Source: Lepidostoma basale (Eukaryota; Arthropoda; Insecta; Trichoptera; Lepidostomatidae). From it: a stretch of 64,000 nucleotides of DNA. The stretch covers positions 186,001-250,000 of the forward strand of contig JAHDVF020001324.1 in the NCBI GenBank assembly GCA_022606425.2. Reading direction: 5' to 3'. Below, in pieces: positions 1 to 10,721 of this stretch; the stretch's first letter is position 1; every line of letters begins with the position of its first letter. The notes beneath the pieces are model-generated. The model did no database searches. It saw only the letters and a list, made by a program, of their open reading frames with translations, and had not been told where the DNA came from. The translations under genes were made by a program, and so were the position numbers.

Positions 1-35
1 GTGATGGTAAGTAAGTAAGTATGTAAGTAAGATAC
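1..35 (+). mobile_element. LINE-W 3' tail, cut by window edge
   Basis: The window opens with GTGATGG followed by decayed GTAA/GTTA-type tetranucleotide units, the terminal signature of LINE-W (compare 485-512). Only the tail lies inside the window. Confidence 0.6.
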
Positions 36-139
36 ATTTAATTTTGGTTATTTATATGATTTTTTGCATACGTATATTACATAACGTTTTTAATGATTCT
101 CTTTTGCTAGCAATATATTAAATGTAGGAAAAACAATGT

Positions 140-512
140 ATGATTGAATATTTAATGATGAAGTAAGAAAGGAATGTAAAGCGTGATAAATAAAATCAAG
201 AAAGGGTCACTAAGATGGTTTGGACATATGGAACGAATGGATGAGAGAAGAATGGTTAAAAAGATATATACAAGTAGTGTGAATGGAAAAATAAGTCGAA
301 GAAGGCCAAGGAAGACATGGCTTGACCAAATTAATCAATTACTGAAAGGCGGCCATGTTCGAAGTAGGAACAATCGACAAGCGTGCATGTCGCGATGTGT
401 GAACGTAGAAGAGGCGATAGAGTTATGTCAGGATAGAACTATGTGGTGATCCATCCTCTTTGCCTTCCCCTCCGGGGAAACAGCGTGATGGTTAGTTAGT
501 TAGTTAGTTATT
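140..512 (+). mobile_element. LINE-W C-terminal fragment with GTTA tail
   Basis: A frame from 183 to 449 encodes the C-terminus of a non-LTR retrotransposon polyprotein, with motifs KGSLRWFGHMERMD and RRPRKTWLDQINQ and a Cys-bearing ACMSRCVNVEEA stretch. A stop at 447 comes about 15 codons before the usual family end. The 3' end has the family hairpin (CCCCTCCGGGG, 470-480), then GTGATGG and GTTA repeats. It is 5'-truncated, with no endonuclease or reverse transcriptase domain. It is a dead fossil copy. Confidence 0.85.
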
Positions 513-1169
513 ATTAAAATTTCCGAAAAATCAAAAATATTCTACTCCTCGCCATATCATAATCAACATGTGGAAAGAGGGGTAGGTATAGGGAGACATT
601 TGTTTGTTCGGATGCCATTCGGTGAGGTTTTCGATCTGCAGCACTGAGATAAGCGTCTGCAAAATAAGATAATGATTTCTTTACGCATATTCCACATGTG
701 TTCATTTTGCTACCCCGAATATGAAAGCATCTACCCCAGATCCAGAAATGTTAATTCATATTAGTATGTGCATTCATCAAAAGGAACACATCAATACTTT
801 AAGATATACTAAAGTCTTTCACTGGTGATAATTCCCGATGACTGCGTGCCGCTATTTGAATATAACTATTGCAAAGCTACTGAAGTGTTACGTCTTAATT
901 GGTTCATATATCGACTTCCTTAGATTAAGTATGTAGAACATGTGTGTATACCTGAAAAGGGCCTTTTAGTAGAATAGGAAGATGTTGTCAATGTGGGCTA
1001 TGGTAACATTATGGAAATTTTTATTTCTAACATTATTCTTCTTCTTTGGTTTCACCTTTGGTATGTTTCTCAGAGCGTTGCTTCTCCTATGACGTGGATT
1101 CATCCATCTTTCATGAAGTTTTCCACGAGGAAGAGTCCCGTAGAAGCTGATTATGTAGTTAGGTAAAGA
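513..1169. other. AT-rich stretch, no gene seen
   Basis: No reading frame, RNA gene or recognised repeat could be supported here. The short open frame at 514-705 on the minus strand has no recognisable motif. Confidence 0.5.
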
Positions 1170-1312
1170 AGTTCTTGTGGCGACCCTTATGCACGGAAGT
1201 GAACCATAGAAAATAAAATAAATGCATTAGTAATGAGATCTTTTTGACGAATGTGTGTTAAATCTGTTTATGATAGAGTGTTATGCAAATATAAGAAATG
1301 AATGCAGTACGA
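1170..1312 (+). mobile_element. LINE-W internal fragment
   Basis: The DNA matches the LINE-W segment encoding 'VLVPTLMYGSEAWNWQ...RINAVEMRSLRRMCGKSVYDRV', here broken by stops and small deletions. It lacks the 3' end. Confidence 0.7.
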
Positions 1313-1319
1313 ATAAAAT

Positions 1320-1605
1320 TATTATTCTTCTTATTTTTCTCCTTTTAGACCTTTGGTCTGTTCCTGTAGTCAGGTTGGCCTCTCTTGGGAAGTTGACGCT
1401 CGGCTTTCCCTTCATCTCTTAGGCGGTCTTCAGGGAAGTCGGTAGGCAACAAGAATCTGATGCACCACAACGTGTAGGATTCTTGAGGAATCCATCCTCT
1501 TCATGTTCGCATTCCAGTAACTTTTGAGTTGTCTGCTCCATCTGACGATATCTTCCACCTTGCAGATTTCGCCAATAACGAAATATATATGGTATTCCAA
1601 TAGAA
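1320..1605 (-). mobile_element. LINE-T C-terminal fragment
   Basis: On the minus strand the frame reads GEICKVEDIVRWSRQ, then MKRMD, and further on RPPKR, matching the LINE-T C-terminus at 59.4-60.1 kb. It contains in-frame stops and is a decayed retrotransposon end. Confidence 0.65.
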
Positions 1606-1885
1606 ATGCACGTAAAAGACATTTACAGTCTGACCGGCATTTTACCATTTAGTATTAAACCTTATTACGAAATTGCATATACTCAGATTCAAATCATAAA
1701 TAACGTATCTCAAACAAATACTCATGTCACTTATAACCGTGATGCTCACAGATATAACACAAGACAAGGACAAAATCTACACCCACCTGATACTCGTACC
1801 ACAAAGTTTGGTCTTAAGTCTCTGCTGTACCTGGCTTGTAGGGAGTATAACAGGCTTCCTGAGAGTATTCGAGGGTCTAGTAGAT
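1606..1885 (+). mobile_element. LINE C-terminal fragment (YNTRQ type)
   Basis: The frame encodes HRYNTRQGQNLHPP followed by a leucine-rich segment and REYNRLPESIRG. This resembles the 'NTR...G..LWN.LP..I' C-terminus of jockey/CR1-like reverse-transcriptase polyproteins. The frame runs straight into a LINE-W remnant at about 1888. The clade assignment is tentative. Confidence 0.5.
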
Positions 1886-1978
1886 TAGAGGAAGACCGAG
1901 GAAAACGTGGCACGATCAAATAAATCAAATATTGAAGAGAGACGGAGAGACGGCGTGATGGTTAGTTAGTTAGTTAGT
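1886..1978 (+). mobile_element. LINE-W fragment with internal deletion
   Basis: It begins in the GRPRKTWHDQINQIL coding region, then jumps directly to the terminal GAGACGGCGTGATGG and GTTA tail. The segment between (about 110 bp in other copies) is deleted. Confidence 0.75.
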
Positions 1979-1979
1979 T

Positions 1980-2555
1980 TTTCTTTACCATTCTGTCTTC
2001 ACTCATTCTTTCCACCTTTCCATGAAAATGTGTTTATGTAATCTTATTTAGGTATATCATTTGATCACGAATATTCACCTATTATTTACATTGGAATACA
2101 TAATAAGACGAGCATTCTATATCCGACATCCATGTGGCTAGAATTATGACGCGTCTGGCTTTCGTCAAATCGATTCTATTATCAATCCGAATGTAGCAAC
2201 ACTAGCAACGGATGTTTTCTTCTTCTTTTATTGCCGGCACAATAAATATTCTGCATTCGTATGGATCTCGCTTTTTAATAACGTTTCGTAAGCGTACAAT
2301 TTACGTCTCACCAAAGAACTTGGTATTTGGATAAAATACCTTTGACATTCGATCAAAAACGTGTTTTTCAATATATATTTTCCTGTTCTATATTATGTAA
2401 AGGTGTCAACTAATATTTTTATGGCGTCGTCACAAATAAATTTTCAAAATCTCTTCAATATTTTCTGACATAAGTAGGTACCTATACGAAATTAAAATAT
2501 ATTTATCAATTTAGTTGAGTAATCATACCAATATAGTTTTTTTTTAATTAAAGAC
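1980..2555. other. AT-rich stretch, no gene seen
   Basis: Only short frames occur. The first 70 bases loosely resemble the KKVYVNDVNG-encoding part of LINE-W on the minus strand. Nothing else is recognisable. Confidence 0.4.
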
Positions 2556-2559
2556 ATTG

Positions 2560-2722
2560 AATGGCCATGTGAGGAGTCAGAGAAATCGACGCGCGTGCAT
2601 GACACGATGTATGAATGTTGAGGAAGCGAGAGAAATATGTCAGGAAAGAAAAGTGCGGCAGTCCGTTCTTTCTGCCTACTCCTTCGGGGAGACGGCGTGA
2701 TGGTTAGTTAGTTTTAGTTAAG
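2560..2722 (+). mobile_element. LINE-W 3' end fragment
   Basis: This covers the last coding part (HVRSQRNRRACMTRCMNVEEAREICQERKV) and the terminal hairpin and GTTA tail. It is strongly 5'-truncated and close in sequence to the 35.7-kb copy. Confidence 0.85.
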
Positions 2723-2727
2723 ACATT

Positions 2728-2800
2728 AAAAGTACGGATTACCCCAGTTAGGAGGTATTGAAACCAGGTTCTAGGTAATTGATCAATAAATAAAATAAAC
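2728..2800 (+). mobile_element. HP75 hairpin retroposon
   Basis: It carries the inverted-repeat block seen in three other places (16.35, 46.5 and 51.66 kb on the opposite strand), followed by TTGATCAATAAATAAAAT. In this orientation the AATA-type run is a 3' tail, which suggests retroposition of a short structured RNA. Confidence 0.6.
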
Positions 2801-2954
2801 AATAATAAAAAAATATAAACAAACGTATTAATTTAACTTCAAGTCCAATTATTGATATGTTCCAGTTATCGTACAATCCTATTTACATAACAATTAACTT
2901 TGGGACTAAACTCCTCCCTCTCTAAACACCCCTTTATTAAATATACATTATAAT

Positions 2955-3605
2955 TAACGATGATCAGCGGGAAGAAATACAAGCCTTAGTAAACAAGGTA
3001 GCTGCAATCACTGGTCCTCTAAAATCTACAATATGGAAAAACAAAGACATGGCCATTAAGAGTAAGATAAGAATCTATAAAGCATGCGTAAGACCAATAA
3101 TAACATATGGCGTTGAAGCCAGGGCAGACACAGTAAGAACCAAACAAGTTTTGAGGACTTTCGAGATGAAGACACTGAAGACGATAGCAAGCAAGACACT
3201 GAGAGATCGCGTGAGGAACACCAGAATAAGTGAGATATGTGATCAAATGATTTAACTGAAGTCTCTTTTGAATCTAAATCTGAAATCTCTCGAATCATCG
3301 AATCACCAATCTGTCGATGCCAGCAAGCCTGGCGAATCCGGTCGCTGTCGAAATAAAGACAAATGTAGAGATATGTGAGGTTGAGGATATTATAAGATAG
3401 AGCAGACAATGAAAAGGGGACTGTTACGATCATACTCAAAGAATGGACACCACCAGACTCCCCTATATTGCACTACATAATCAGCCTCAAAGGACTCGTC
3501 CTCGTGGAAGACCTCCTAAAAGATGGAAGGACAGTTGGAAGTCTACTTCACAGAAGGAGCAACACTCTGGAGAACAAACCACATAGGTTTACAACAAGGA
3601 AAAAT
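2955..3605 (+). mobile_element. LINE-T C-terminal fragment, split by an insertion
   Basis: The frame starts near DDQREEIQALVNKVAA, continues through KIRIYKACVRPIITYGVEA and ends near RPPKRWKDSW. This is the post-reverse-transcriptase region of a non-LTR retrotransposon. The coding sequence is interrupted at 3243-3367 by a 125-bp insert. Beyond it, EICEVEDIIR resumes, followed by in-frame stops. It is a dead copy. Confidence 0.8.
3243..3367 (+). mobile_element. FB-E element inserted with 11-bp target duplication
   Basis: The 125-bp insert is flanked by the same 11 bases, GAGATATGTGA, at 3232-3242 and 3368-3378. Its 3' half has the FB-E core: CTGTCGA, hairpin GCCAG/CTGGC, then GAATCC (GAAACC in other copies), GGTC, and the AAATAAAGACAAA end. 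The clean duplication shows this short non-coding unit moved as a discrete element. Confidence 0.8.
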
Positions 3606-3609
3606 AAGA

Positions 3610-4018
3610 AGAAGGAAAAAAAGTTTTTTCGGATATCGAATTTAAAGTTTTGTTTTTATATGATGCATGTTCGGTCTTTAATTTATTGAAAATGAAATCT
3701 ATTAAATAGACATCAAAACGAAATAAATATAGATTACTTTTTCAATTGGTTCTAAGTTTTCATTTAACAGGAATATCCCATTTACAACAATCTATGGATA
3801 TAATAATAATAAAAAAAGTTATTTGTTTTATTCTAAAAGCTGTATTTTATTGCTATTGAAACGATCTGTTCCCACGGACTTTTCCATTATTCTCTCGAAC
3901 CAGACACAATCAAACGGATTTGATTACTTTCGCCAGATTAAAAAAAAATTAAATAATAAAAATTAATATCTTGCAATTTTATAAATTTGTTTAACAAAAA
4001 AAACGCATCTTCAATTCA
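3610..4018. other. AT-rich stretch, no gene seen
   Basis: Low-complexity A/T-rich DNA with only short frames. No repeat family was recognised. Confidence 0.45.
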
Positions 4019-4020
4019 AA

Positions 4021-4331
4021 TAATAACTAACTAACTAACCATCACGCCGTCTCCCCGGAGAGGTAAGCAGAAATAATGGACCGCCTCACTATTCTGCCCT
4101 GACATACTTCTTTCGCTTCCTCTACGTGACCGACATTCAATATTTGATTGATTTGATCGTGCCTCGTTTTCCTCGGCCTTCCTCTCTTTCTAGCTCCGTT
4201 CACGTCATTTACATATAGTTACCTTCTTCACCATTTTCTCTTCTTCATCTTAACGACCCTTTCATTATTTTGTTCACAACACTTTCATTCGCACCGCAGT
4301 CACTTCTTTTACTTGCATTTGTCACTCTATC

Positions 4332-4363
<32 letters not shown>

Positions 4364-4510
4364 TAGGCTAATGTGTAATACAGATTTATCACACATTCGT
4401 CATAGAGATCTCATTTCTACTGCATTTATTCTACTTTCATCCTTCTTTTCCCAGTTCCATTCTTCACTTCTTGGTAGATACAAGAACACCATTATGCACT
4501 GCCATCTTAA
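4021..4510 (-). mobile_element. LINE-W fragment, interrupted
   Basis: It reads from the GTTA tail (as TAAC at 4023) back through the terminal hairpin and the coding region to MAVHNGV near 4505. A run of ATA repeats with AATTAGGCTAAT (4332-4378), resembling a CR1-a 3' end, interrupts it. Many frame breaks. Confidence 0.8.
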
Positions 4511-4566
4511 CTTATTTATATACATAAACTATGAATTAGGCGTTTGTATTATATATTTACAATTAC

Positions 4567-4635
4567 AGATGGCAGTGCACAATGGTGCTCATGGAACTGG
4601 CAAAAAAGGATGAAAGTAAAATTATGTCAAGAGTA
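4567..4635 (+). mobile_element. LINE-W fragment, opposite strand
   Basis: ATGGCAGTGCACAATGG starts a short stretch encoding MAVHNGAHGTGKK-like residues. It is a deleted version of the LINE-W segment that appears inverted at 4490-4510. Confidence 0.6.
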
Positions 4636-4659
4636 ATGTCAAGAAAGAACTGTTTTATA

Positions 4660-5010
4660 TTATTTGTTATAATGTGTGGTTCTTGGATGATGACGTCCAG
4701 CTGACCCCACTATCTCCTCGGCGAACTTCCTGGTAGTCTCTTGCAGCCAGGGTTTTTATTTTTAACAATTTTCATATCTCGTCTCTTCTGCGTGGTCCAT
4801 ATGGTATCTCCAAAAGCGCCTTCAGCTTCTTCCTTACCTCACACTTCAACACCACAGGCAGATCATATAATTTCATTTCTGATCCGATCTCTGAGAATTC
4901 TGCTCGCGATGGAGGAAAGAGTTCTCATTTCTGCCACCCTGAGAAAGTTTTTAGTCTTGAAAGAACAGTATGGCTTTCTAATCTCTCTGCCTTCCAATTT
5001 GGGAAAATGC
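4660..5010 (-). mobile_element. possible LINE coding remnant
   Basis: The minus strand reads as fairly continuous, charged coding-like sequence (PYGPRRRDMK, KNKNPGCKRLPG) with one stop between blocks. It resembles retroelement debris, but I do not recognise the family. Confidence 0.3.
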
Positions 5011-5029
5011 TTGTTTGTAAGTTAATTGT

Positions 5030-7030
5030 TTATAATATAATTATTCAAAAAGCTTTTTAATACTAAGACATCTTAACTCTTCTTGTTTGCTTGATGTCAT
5101 TATCTTACGAATTCAACAACTAATGAAGTTTATTTAAAAATAATATTCGAGTTGTTAATACAAAAATTAATCTTAAAACGCGTCACTTAATTAAAAGAAA
5201 AAAGTTCTGTGACTGTCACATCAGCGGTCCATAAAGCCGAAGCAATTTTATTCCCTACCAGTTTTCTGTCAACACCTCCCATAAGCTCCCAGTACCATAA
5301 TTCAGTTACAACACAATAAAAATCCTTATCTCTCGAATACTGGACAGTAAAAAGCCTTTTTATTGAAATTACCCTTTTTATTAATGTGTTTACATTGTCG
5401 ACGAAACTAAACAAAACCGGGACGGATTTAATGACTTTTCTAACCTTGATTTAAAAGCTGTATCGATTTTTTTGGTGTAATTTGAATAAATTTATATTTA
5501 TTGGAATTTCAGGAACAAAAAGATATTAAATTAAAAGGTTTTGTTAATTAAAAAGAAAGTTTGGTGTACATTAATGTTTTACAACTTGTCTTGATATAGA
5601 AAAGATCCAGTTTATTCATTCTAAACTAATATTTTATTGATATAAGCAATTTTAAATAATGTATCCTTCTTTCTGAGTTATTTTAATATTCAAAGTTTCA
5701 TTTCATACTGATATCAATAAATAATTCATTTTGTCTGTTAAAGAATAAAACTTTAAAAAATATTAGCTTTCTTTTTTAAAATAGGTACATATTTTTTATG
5801 TATGTATGAGCATGTATTAACACATATATTTGTTCGATTGTGATTCGAAAATCCAAAAGATCAAGCCTATCGGGGAGGATTATTTTTTATCCGCATTGAT
5901 TGCGGGAGGGGTAAAGGACTGAATGATGATAGATAACTTGGTGGTAAAGGGTCATTATGGATAAGGAAGATGGTAATAATTTAGGTCGTGGTCTGGAAAT
6001 GAAAGAGATGAAGTTGGAGTAGTGCAAGGAATAATAGAGCTGGAGTCGCAGTATTCTGATGTACCAAAGGAGTGTGGTAACGGTGGGCTGTCATCGGGCA
6101 AGGACGTTAACATAACTCATTAAATGATATGGACCTGTCTTTGCTCTATGCCAACCTTCCTCTTTAGAGAGCAAGGGAGAAACTCGACGAAAATTTGAAC
6201 ATTAATGTTCATATACCGTTTCGAGCTCTCTAATTTTACCGATTTAGTCCATGTGAAGTAACAATGGCGTATATTGGTATTTGACCATGTGAATGATTGC
6301 ATGTGCGATTAATGAAGTGTTAAGATTGTTTAGATGAAAATAGATGTGGAATAATTAAAAAAAATACTTATATTCTGTTCAGCCAGAGATCTCTGTCCGG
6401 TTGGCGCCGGATGAGTTATCACTCGCTTCACATCCATACATCAGGATTGTTACCAAAAAAGTACAATTTAAAGAAATCGTATTTTTTATTTAGTCAACTC
6501 AAATTTCTATTCACATCCTCAGATAAACTGTTTATTAGTTAGTTAATTAATTATGACTAACAAATTATATGACTTTCAAAGAAATAATCATACAAGTTTT
6601 ATTATTCATTTACAGGAAAAAAATACTAAGAAAAACTAATAATATAAAATGTTATGATGCAAAAAAATGTCGTTAAATTCTTCATCGATTAATCAGTATT
6701 TCAATACTGAGAACAATCGCCATTTGCCATTAATCTTAACTCGTTTCGAACAAATGAATAACGAAATAAAATTTTCTAAACGATGTTTCTGTTCTTTTTT
6801 CAAAGAATTCTAGTGAATCACCGAGATGGTGAACAATTGGGTCCATTCTCTGTTTTTTCTTCGACTAAATAACAGGGCGCCGAATGTATCTCTTGGGCAT
6901 TGATAACCTTTTCATCACAAAGCGTATTGTATATCATTGATGGTAGCTGATATTATATGTGCCTGAGAGATGATGTTATTGTAATTAAGGGTTAATTCGG
7001 TTGTGATGATTTTTTCTTCAATAAATTAAA
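5030..7030. other. 2-kb AT-rich stretch, no gene seen
   Basis: No supported gene. 5840-6120 is purine-rich and somewhat higher in G, and 6370-6440 is a GC-richer patch; neither encodes a recognisable protein. No known repeat family was found. Confidence 0.5.
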
Positions 7031-7034
7031 AAAA

Positions 7035-7535
7035 CTTTTGGCAAGAATCTTCTTCTTCTTCTTCTTCTTCTACCTCAGCCTATTCCCGTCCACACCTGGA
7101 CAAAGGCTTCCTCCATTCGTTCCATGTCACTCTGTCTTGTGCAGACTTCTTCTACTTTCCGTGTCCCGTCAGGTCTCCCCAACGTTGACCATCACCCTTG
7201 AATAGGCCTCCCCGTCCTGGGCAGCTCGGAACAGCTCCCCCACAGTCCTTAGCCCCGTCCACTCTCGGGTGTTCCTCAGCCAGGAAACCCGCCTTCTCCC
7301 AACACCTCGTCGACCCTCAATCTTACCTTCCAAGATCAGAGGTCAGAGACCAAGATCAGACTACATCCAGGTTATTCCGATGTGTCTGTTCAGATCATCC
7401 TTCCGCCGTAGTTGCGGTCGCCCTGCACTCCTCTTTGCCGTCCACGGTCTCCAAGTCAGAAGATTTTTGTCCACTTTTCATTTGAGTTTCTGGCTACGTG
7501 ACCTGTCCATTGCCATTTTAGAGTCGCCACCCGGT
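7035..7535 (-). mobile_element. RTE-B C-terminal fragment, split by LINE-G
   Basis: Minus-strand sequence matches the RTE-type C-terminus at 56.0-56.4 kb, with an AAG tail (TTC repeats at 7050-7069). Positions of about 7147-7362 do not belong to it and interrupt an otherwise collinear match, so another element has inserted. Type: RTE-clade LINE, non-functional. Confidence 0.75.
7147..7362 (-). mobile_element. LINE-G C-terminal fragment nested in RTE-B
   Basis: The minus strand encodes EGRRGVGRR, SWLRNTREWTGL and then LFRAAQDGE, a C-terminal pattern of RTE-like endonuclease/reverse-transcriptase proteins. A related fragment lies at 53.2-53.5 kb. Confidence 0.6.
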
Positions 7536-7639
7536 TGAGAATACAAATTCATAATTGTGATTTTGTTATAGACTCAAATCACTATTTTTACCACTTACAT
7601 TATTTAACTGGAGATATTTTGAAGATATTTATTTTACTA

Positions 7640-7888
7640 TTTTGTTGAATCGTTTATTAAATCATAACGTGTAAAGAGGGTTTGAAAGCGTTGTAAAGAG
7701 TATAGCTTTCATATTGATTCTCGTGACATGTGATCTCGTGATATGATTCTATCGCCATTTTATTGCCCCGTGAATTCTACCCCAGACCATAGACAGTGTG
7801 ACAATCACAAGGACAATCAGCCGGTAATCAAACCCGGGACCTTCGGGGTGGCGGTTAAACCACTTACCACTCAGCCACGAAGGTTGTT
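7640..7888 (-). mobile_element. tRNA-derived SINE
   Basis: The minus strand starts CCTTCGTGGCTGAGTGG, a box A-like sequence. A box B-like GGTTTGATTACC follows (AATCAAACCC on the plus strand), then the SINE body shared with 29.6, 40.9 and 62.5 kb. It is diverged from the other copies. Confidence 0.8.
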
Positions 7889-7897
7889 ATATCAGTA

Positions 7898-7940
7898 GTT
7901 AACCATCACACTATCTCTCCGAAAGGAAAGTTTGTAATAA
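7898..7940 (-). mobile_element. LINE-W 3' end relic
   Basis: AGTTAACCATCACACTATCTCTCCG is a decayed terminal segment of LINE-W. Nothing upstream of the hairpin survives. Confidence 0.5.
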
Positions 7941-7944
7941 TGAA

Positions 7945-8580
7945 TTTATTGTTTCTTGAACATAGATGTAAAATTCCATATTAATTAATAAGTACAAATG
8001 ATAACGTCTGTTTTACAGAAGATTTCTTATATTTTATGGAAAAGACATGTTTCACCTTACTAAGGCAGTACCAAATGTTATTTTATAATGTCTTAGTGAG
8101 GCGAAACGCCAGTGATTTATTAATAGGTGCCTTCGCTTAATATTCAAGATCTATAGGCCCCAAACAGTGTCAAATGCCGTTCTCTGGACCATGGCAGGCG
8201 AAAAGCCAATTAGAGAACAAGTCGCTAGACGCAAATGGCACTGGATCGGTCACACTCTGAGACGGAACTTAGCCTGCATCGCTCAGGGCGCACTAGACTA
8301 GTCCCCGAGTAAAGAGGAAGCGAGGCAGACCTAGAGCCACCTGGAGAAAAGCCCTGCAGGACGAGGTTAAGGCAGCAGGCCTCACTTGGGATGATGTTAG
8401 GCATCAGGCATGCAATAAAGTCGGGTGGAGAAGGTTCCTTGAGGCCCTATGCACCACGGAGGTGTGACAGGACAAACATAATAATAAGAAGAAGGCGAAA
8501 CATGTCATTCCATTCAAAATAATTAAACTTCTAGATAGCTCGCGCTGTAATTATGTAAAAAGCGATTCAACAAAATAATA
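7945..8580. mobile_element. FB-D foldback, split by an RTE fragment
   Basis: The left arm (7990-8125) has AACGTCTGTTTT, GACATGTTTCACC and a hairpin with AGGCGAAAC near 8098-8107. The right arm resumes at 8498 with GGCGAAACATGTCATTCC and CTTCTAGA. An RTE/BovB-like LINE fragment lies between the arms, so it inserted into or replaced the loop. Confidence 0.65.
8145..8470 (+). mobile_element. RTE/BovB-like LINE C-terminal fragment
   Basis: The DNA encodes RRKWHWIGHTLRRN, then after a frameshift RGRPRATWRKAL and GLTWDDVRHQA and WRRFLEALC. This is the 'KWRWIGHTLR...KRGRP..TWRR...G.TW' C-terminus of RTE-BovB elements. It has a stop and frameshift in the middle. Confidence 0.75.
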
Positions 8581-9220
8581 ACTATAATCATAATATACCT
8601 ACACATAAACGTATTTAAATGGGCAAGCGATGTATTGACATATACTTAAGTGACACCTTTGATTGAATTGCCCGAAGCCAACAATGGTTAAGATTTTTGC
8701 GTTTTTTTGTTTTTATAAAAATCAAAGATAAAATATGTTTTAGTGACAACAATGTATCCCTGTCTTACGGAGAACGGTAGTCCGATGATTACTTGAAGCG
8801 ATCTTACTATTCTGTATAACAATGGCCGCTTGTTGGGTCCGGCATCGAATGTCTTTCCGTCTGTATGTGCTCACATACGACTGTACACAGAAGACGCACA
8901 CTCGCATGCAGGAATAAGATAAGTCTTCTCACAATGAGTTAACGCCACAAGAAACATGTATAAGACGCATCAAGAAGCGATGGGAAATCTTGACATGTTC
9001 TTAAATGCAGGTGTATTCAACTCTTAATCAACAGCAACAAAATAAATAAGTATTTTTTTATTATTCCTTGAACAATGATATAATTCTTGAACAATGATGT
9101 AAAACTTTTCAAGTTCCAACCTGTGAAATATTCACGGATGTAAACCAAATTCTACATTTTTGAAATATCGAATGGTGTAAAATCAGCTTAACGCTTTTTG
9201 GGTTCAATAATGTTTACATA
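8580..9220. other. unique DNA with a small hairpin repeat
   Basis: No gene seen. At 9065-9110 TTGAACAATGAT units recur, resembling the outer end of FB-D. At 9120-9146 there is CTGTGAAATATTCACGGATG, also present at 34.69 kb. Confidence 0.45.
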
Positions 9221-9224
9221 CACA

Positions 9225-9390
9225 GACATACACAGACACTGGATTAGGAACTGTGACAGATATCACTTACCGAATGCACGAACTAAGACAGGACAATCAA
9301 GGATATTGAACAATGGACCGAAACTTTACAATGAACTACCAAAAAAACACAAGAAGTGTCACAACAACTCAATATAAAATATGTCTGAAA
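9225..9390 (+). mobile_element. jockey/CR1-like LINE C-terminal fragment
   Basis: The frame gives RYHLPNARTKTGQSRI and GPKLYNELPKKH, a familiar C-terminal pattern of insect jockey-like reverse-transcriptase polyproteins. It is truncated at both ends, with no RT domain. Confidence 0.6.
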
Positions 9391-9484
9391 CATTACATAA
9401 TTAATAGTAAGATCTAAAAATGTATCCATATAACCCAATTGGTTTTTTTTTTTAAATAAATTAAATTTTAAAAATAAAAAAAGT

Positions 9485-9645
9485 CAACTCAATGAACAGA
9501 CTGCAATCATTTGAAAAGTGGATGTATCGCCGAATGCTCAGAAATCCATGGACAGACATGGTTACCAATACCGAAGTCCTGAGACGAGCTAGAGTTGACA
9601 GGGAGCTGTTTCGCGAACGTCTGTTTCGTTTAAAATGGTCAATTA
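9485..9645 (+). mobile_element. RTE-like LINE fragment
   Basis: The frame 9492-9640 encodes MNRLQSFEKWMYRRMLRNPW and TNTEVLRRARVDRELFR, typical of the region after the RT domain in RTE-like elements. It is cut off by CR1-b at about 9645. Confidence 0.65.
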
Positions 9646-9900
9646 TTATTAGTATTATTTATGATGACTTACATTTTAAGTGTGCCGTTTTATAAAATCA
9701 ACTACTTCAAGGGCGCACTAGAAAAGACTGACCGAGCAGTGTAGTCTTTAGAAGTTTTTTAAATTTAACGTCATTATCCTCATACTTAATACCAACATGG
9801 AGGCTATTCCACCCCAACGGACCCGCAATACTGAAAGCACGATCATAGAAACTTGCTCTAATAGCTCTGACTGGAATCGTAATGTAAGATTACATTTTTT
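9645..9900 (-). mobile_element. CR1-b 3' end
   Basis: On the minus strand the DNA encodes the 'RAFSIAGPLGWNSLHVGIKYED' region (frame decayed) and ends with the 'gcgcac...tttataaaac' motif and an AT-rich tail. Similar copies are at 13.2, 20.8 and 49.2 kb. Confidence 0.75.
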
Positions 9901-10004
9901 TAAAGAATCAAAACAGCGTTTCTTCCACTTTCGAGTATATTTTTTCCCGTGTTTCTAAGGTTTAGTACCTTCGAAACACGAAAAACGATTTTAACTAAAG
10001 ACAC

Positions 10005-10262
10005 TATATCAGGACCTTGTCCGGAAGGCGTGCAAGATGGATCGGCCATGTAATACGACAAGAAGGCCTCTTGCATGCCATAACGGAGGGTATGACCGAG
10101 GGGATAAACTCTAGGGGATCTATTGGTGGACGTGCGCTGCTCATCATATGCAGATTTCCAAAGAGCCGCACAAGACAGGGAAGAATGGAAGATAATAATA
10201 GAGGAAATTGCTGCGAACCAATCCCAGGATTGATACCAGAGAGAGACTATAAAATTTTATAA
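10005..10262 (+). mobile_element. LINE-H C-terminal fragment
   Basis: The frame starts SGRRARWIGHVIRQEGLLHA and MTEG, matching the minus-strand copy at 33.6-33.9 kb. A deletion after NSRG shifts the frame, and the rest is out of register. Confidence 0.75.
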
Positions 10263-10264
10263 TG

Positions 10265-10720
10265 ACAATTTATATTATGAATAAAAACACTGTTTTTTTT
10301 TTAAGTTTATTATTAATGACATGATTCGAAGGTCTTATACATTCATTAATTCTTACACAGTCAGGATAGAACAAAATGGCGGTCTATTCTCTCTACCTTT
10401 CTATTTGGAGAGCGAACAAAGATTTTTTATATTAATTGGTACTTTTAACGTGTGTGCTAACAAAACTGTAAGCATTAATAAATTCAGAAATCAACATTTG
10501 TTTTATACGTGATGGATGCGTGTTGATTTATTTTACGTAATAAACGACTTGTGTAATTAGCCTTGATTACCCCTGCTGGCGCGCGCAGGCGCACAAATCC
10601 TTCATTGTGGGGATTGAATAATCGGAATAATACAATAAAACAGAAAAAAACCGCAAACATACGGACGTCAGTCATTTAGGATGCCGCTTCAGCGCGCAAC
10701 AAAGTAACTTATTATTAACA
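10265..10720. other. unique stretch, no gene seen
   Basis: No supported gene or repeat. 10570-10600 is a short GC-rich patch. Confidence 0.4.
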
Positions 10721-10721
10721 C

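Noticed and set aside
2400..2560. Phage or bacterial features
   Set aside because: No ribosome-binding sites, operons or dense coding anywhere; retroelement content is animal.
3019..3439. Minus-strand frames of 75-127 codons over the LINE-T copy
   Set aside because: They are shadows of the plus-strand LINE-T coding region.
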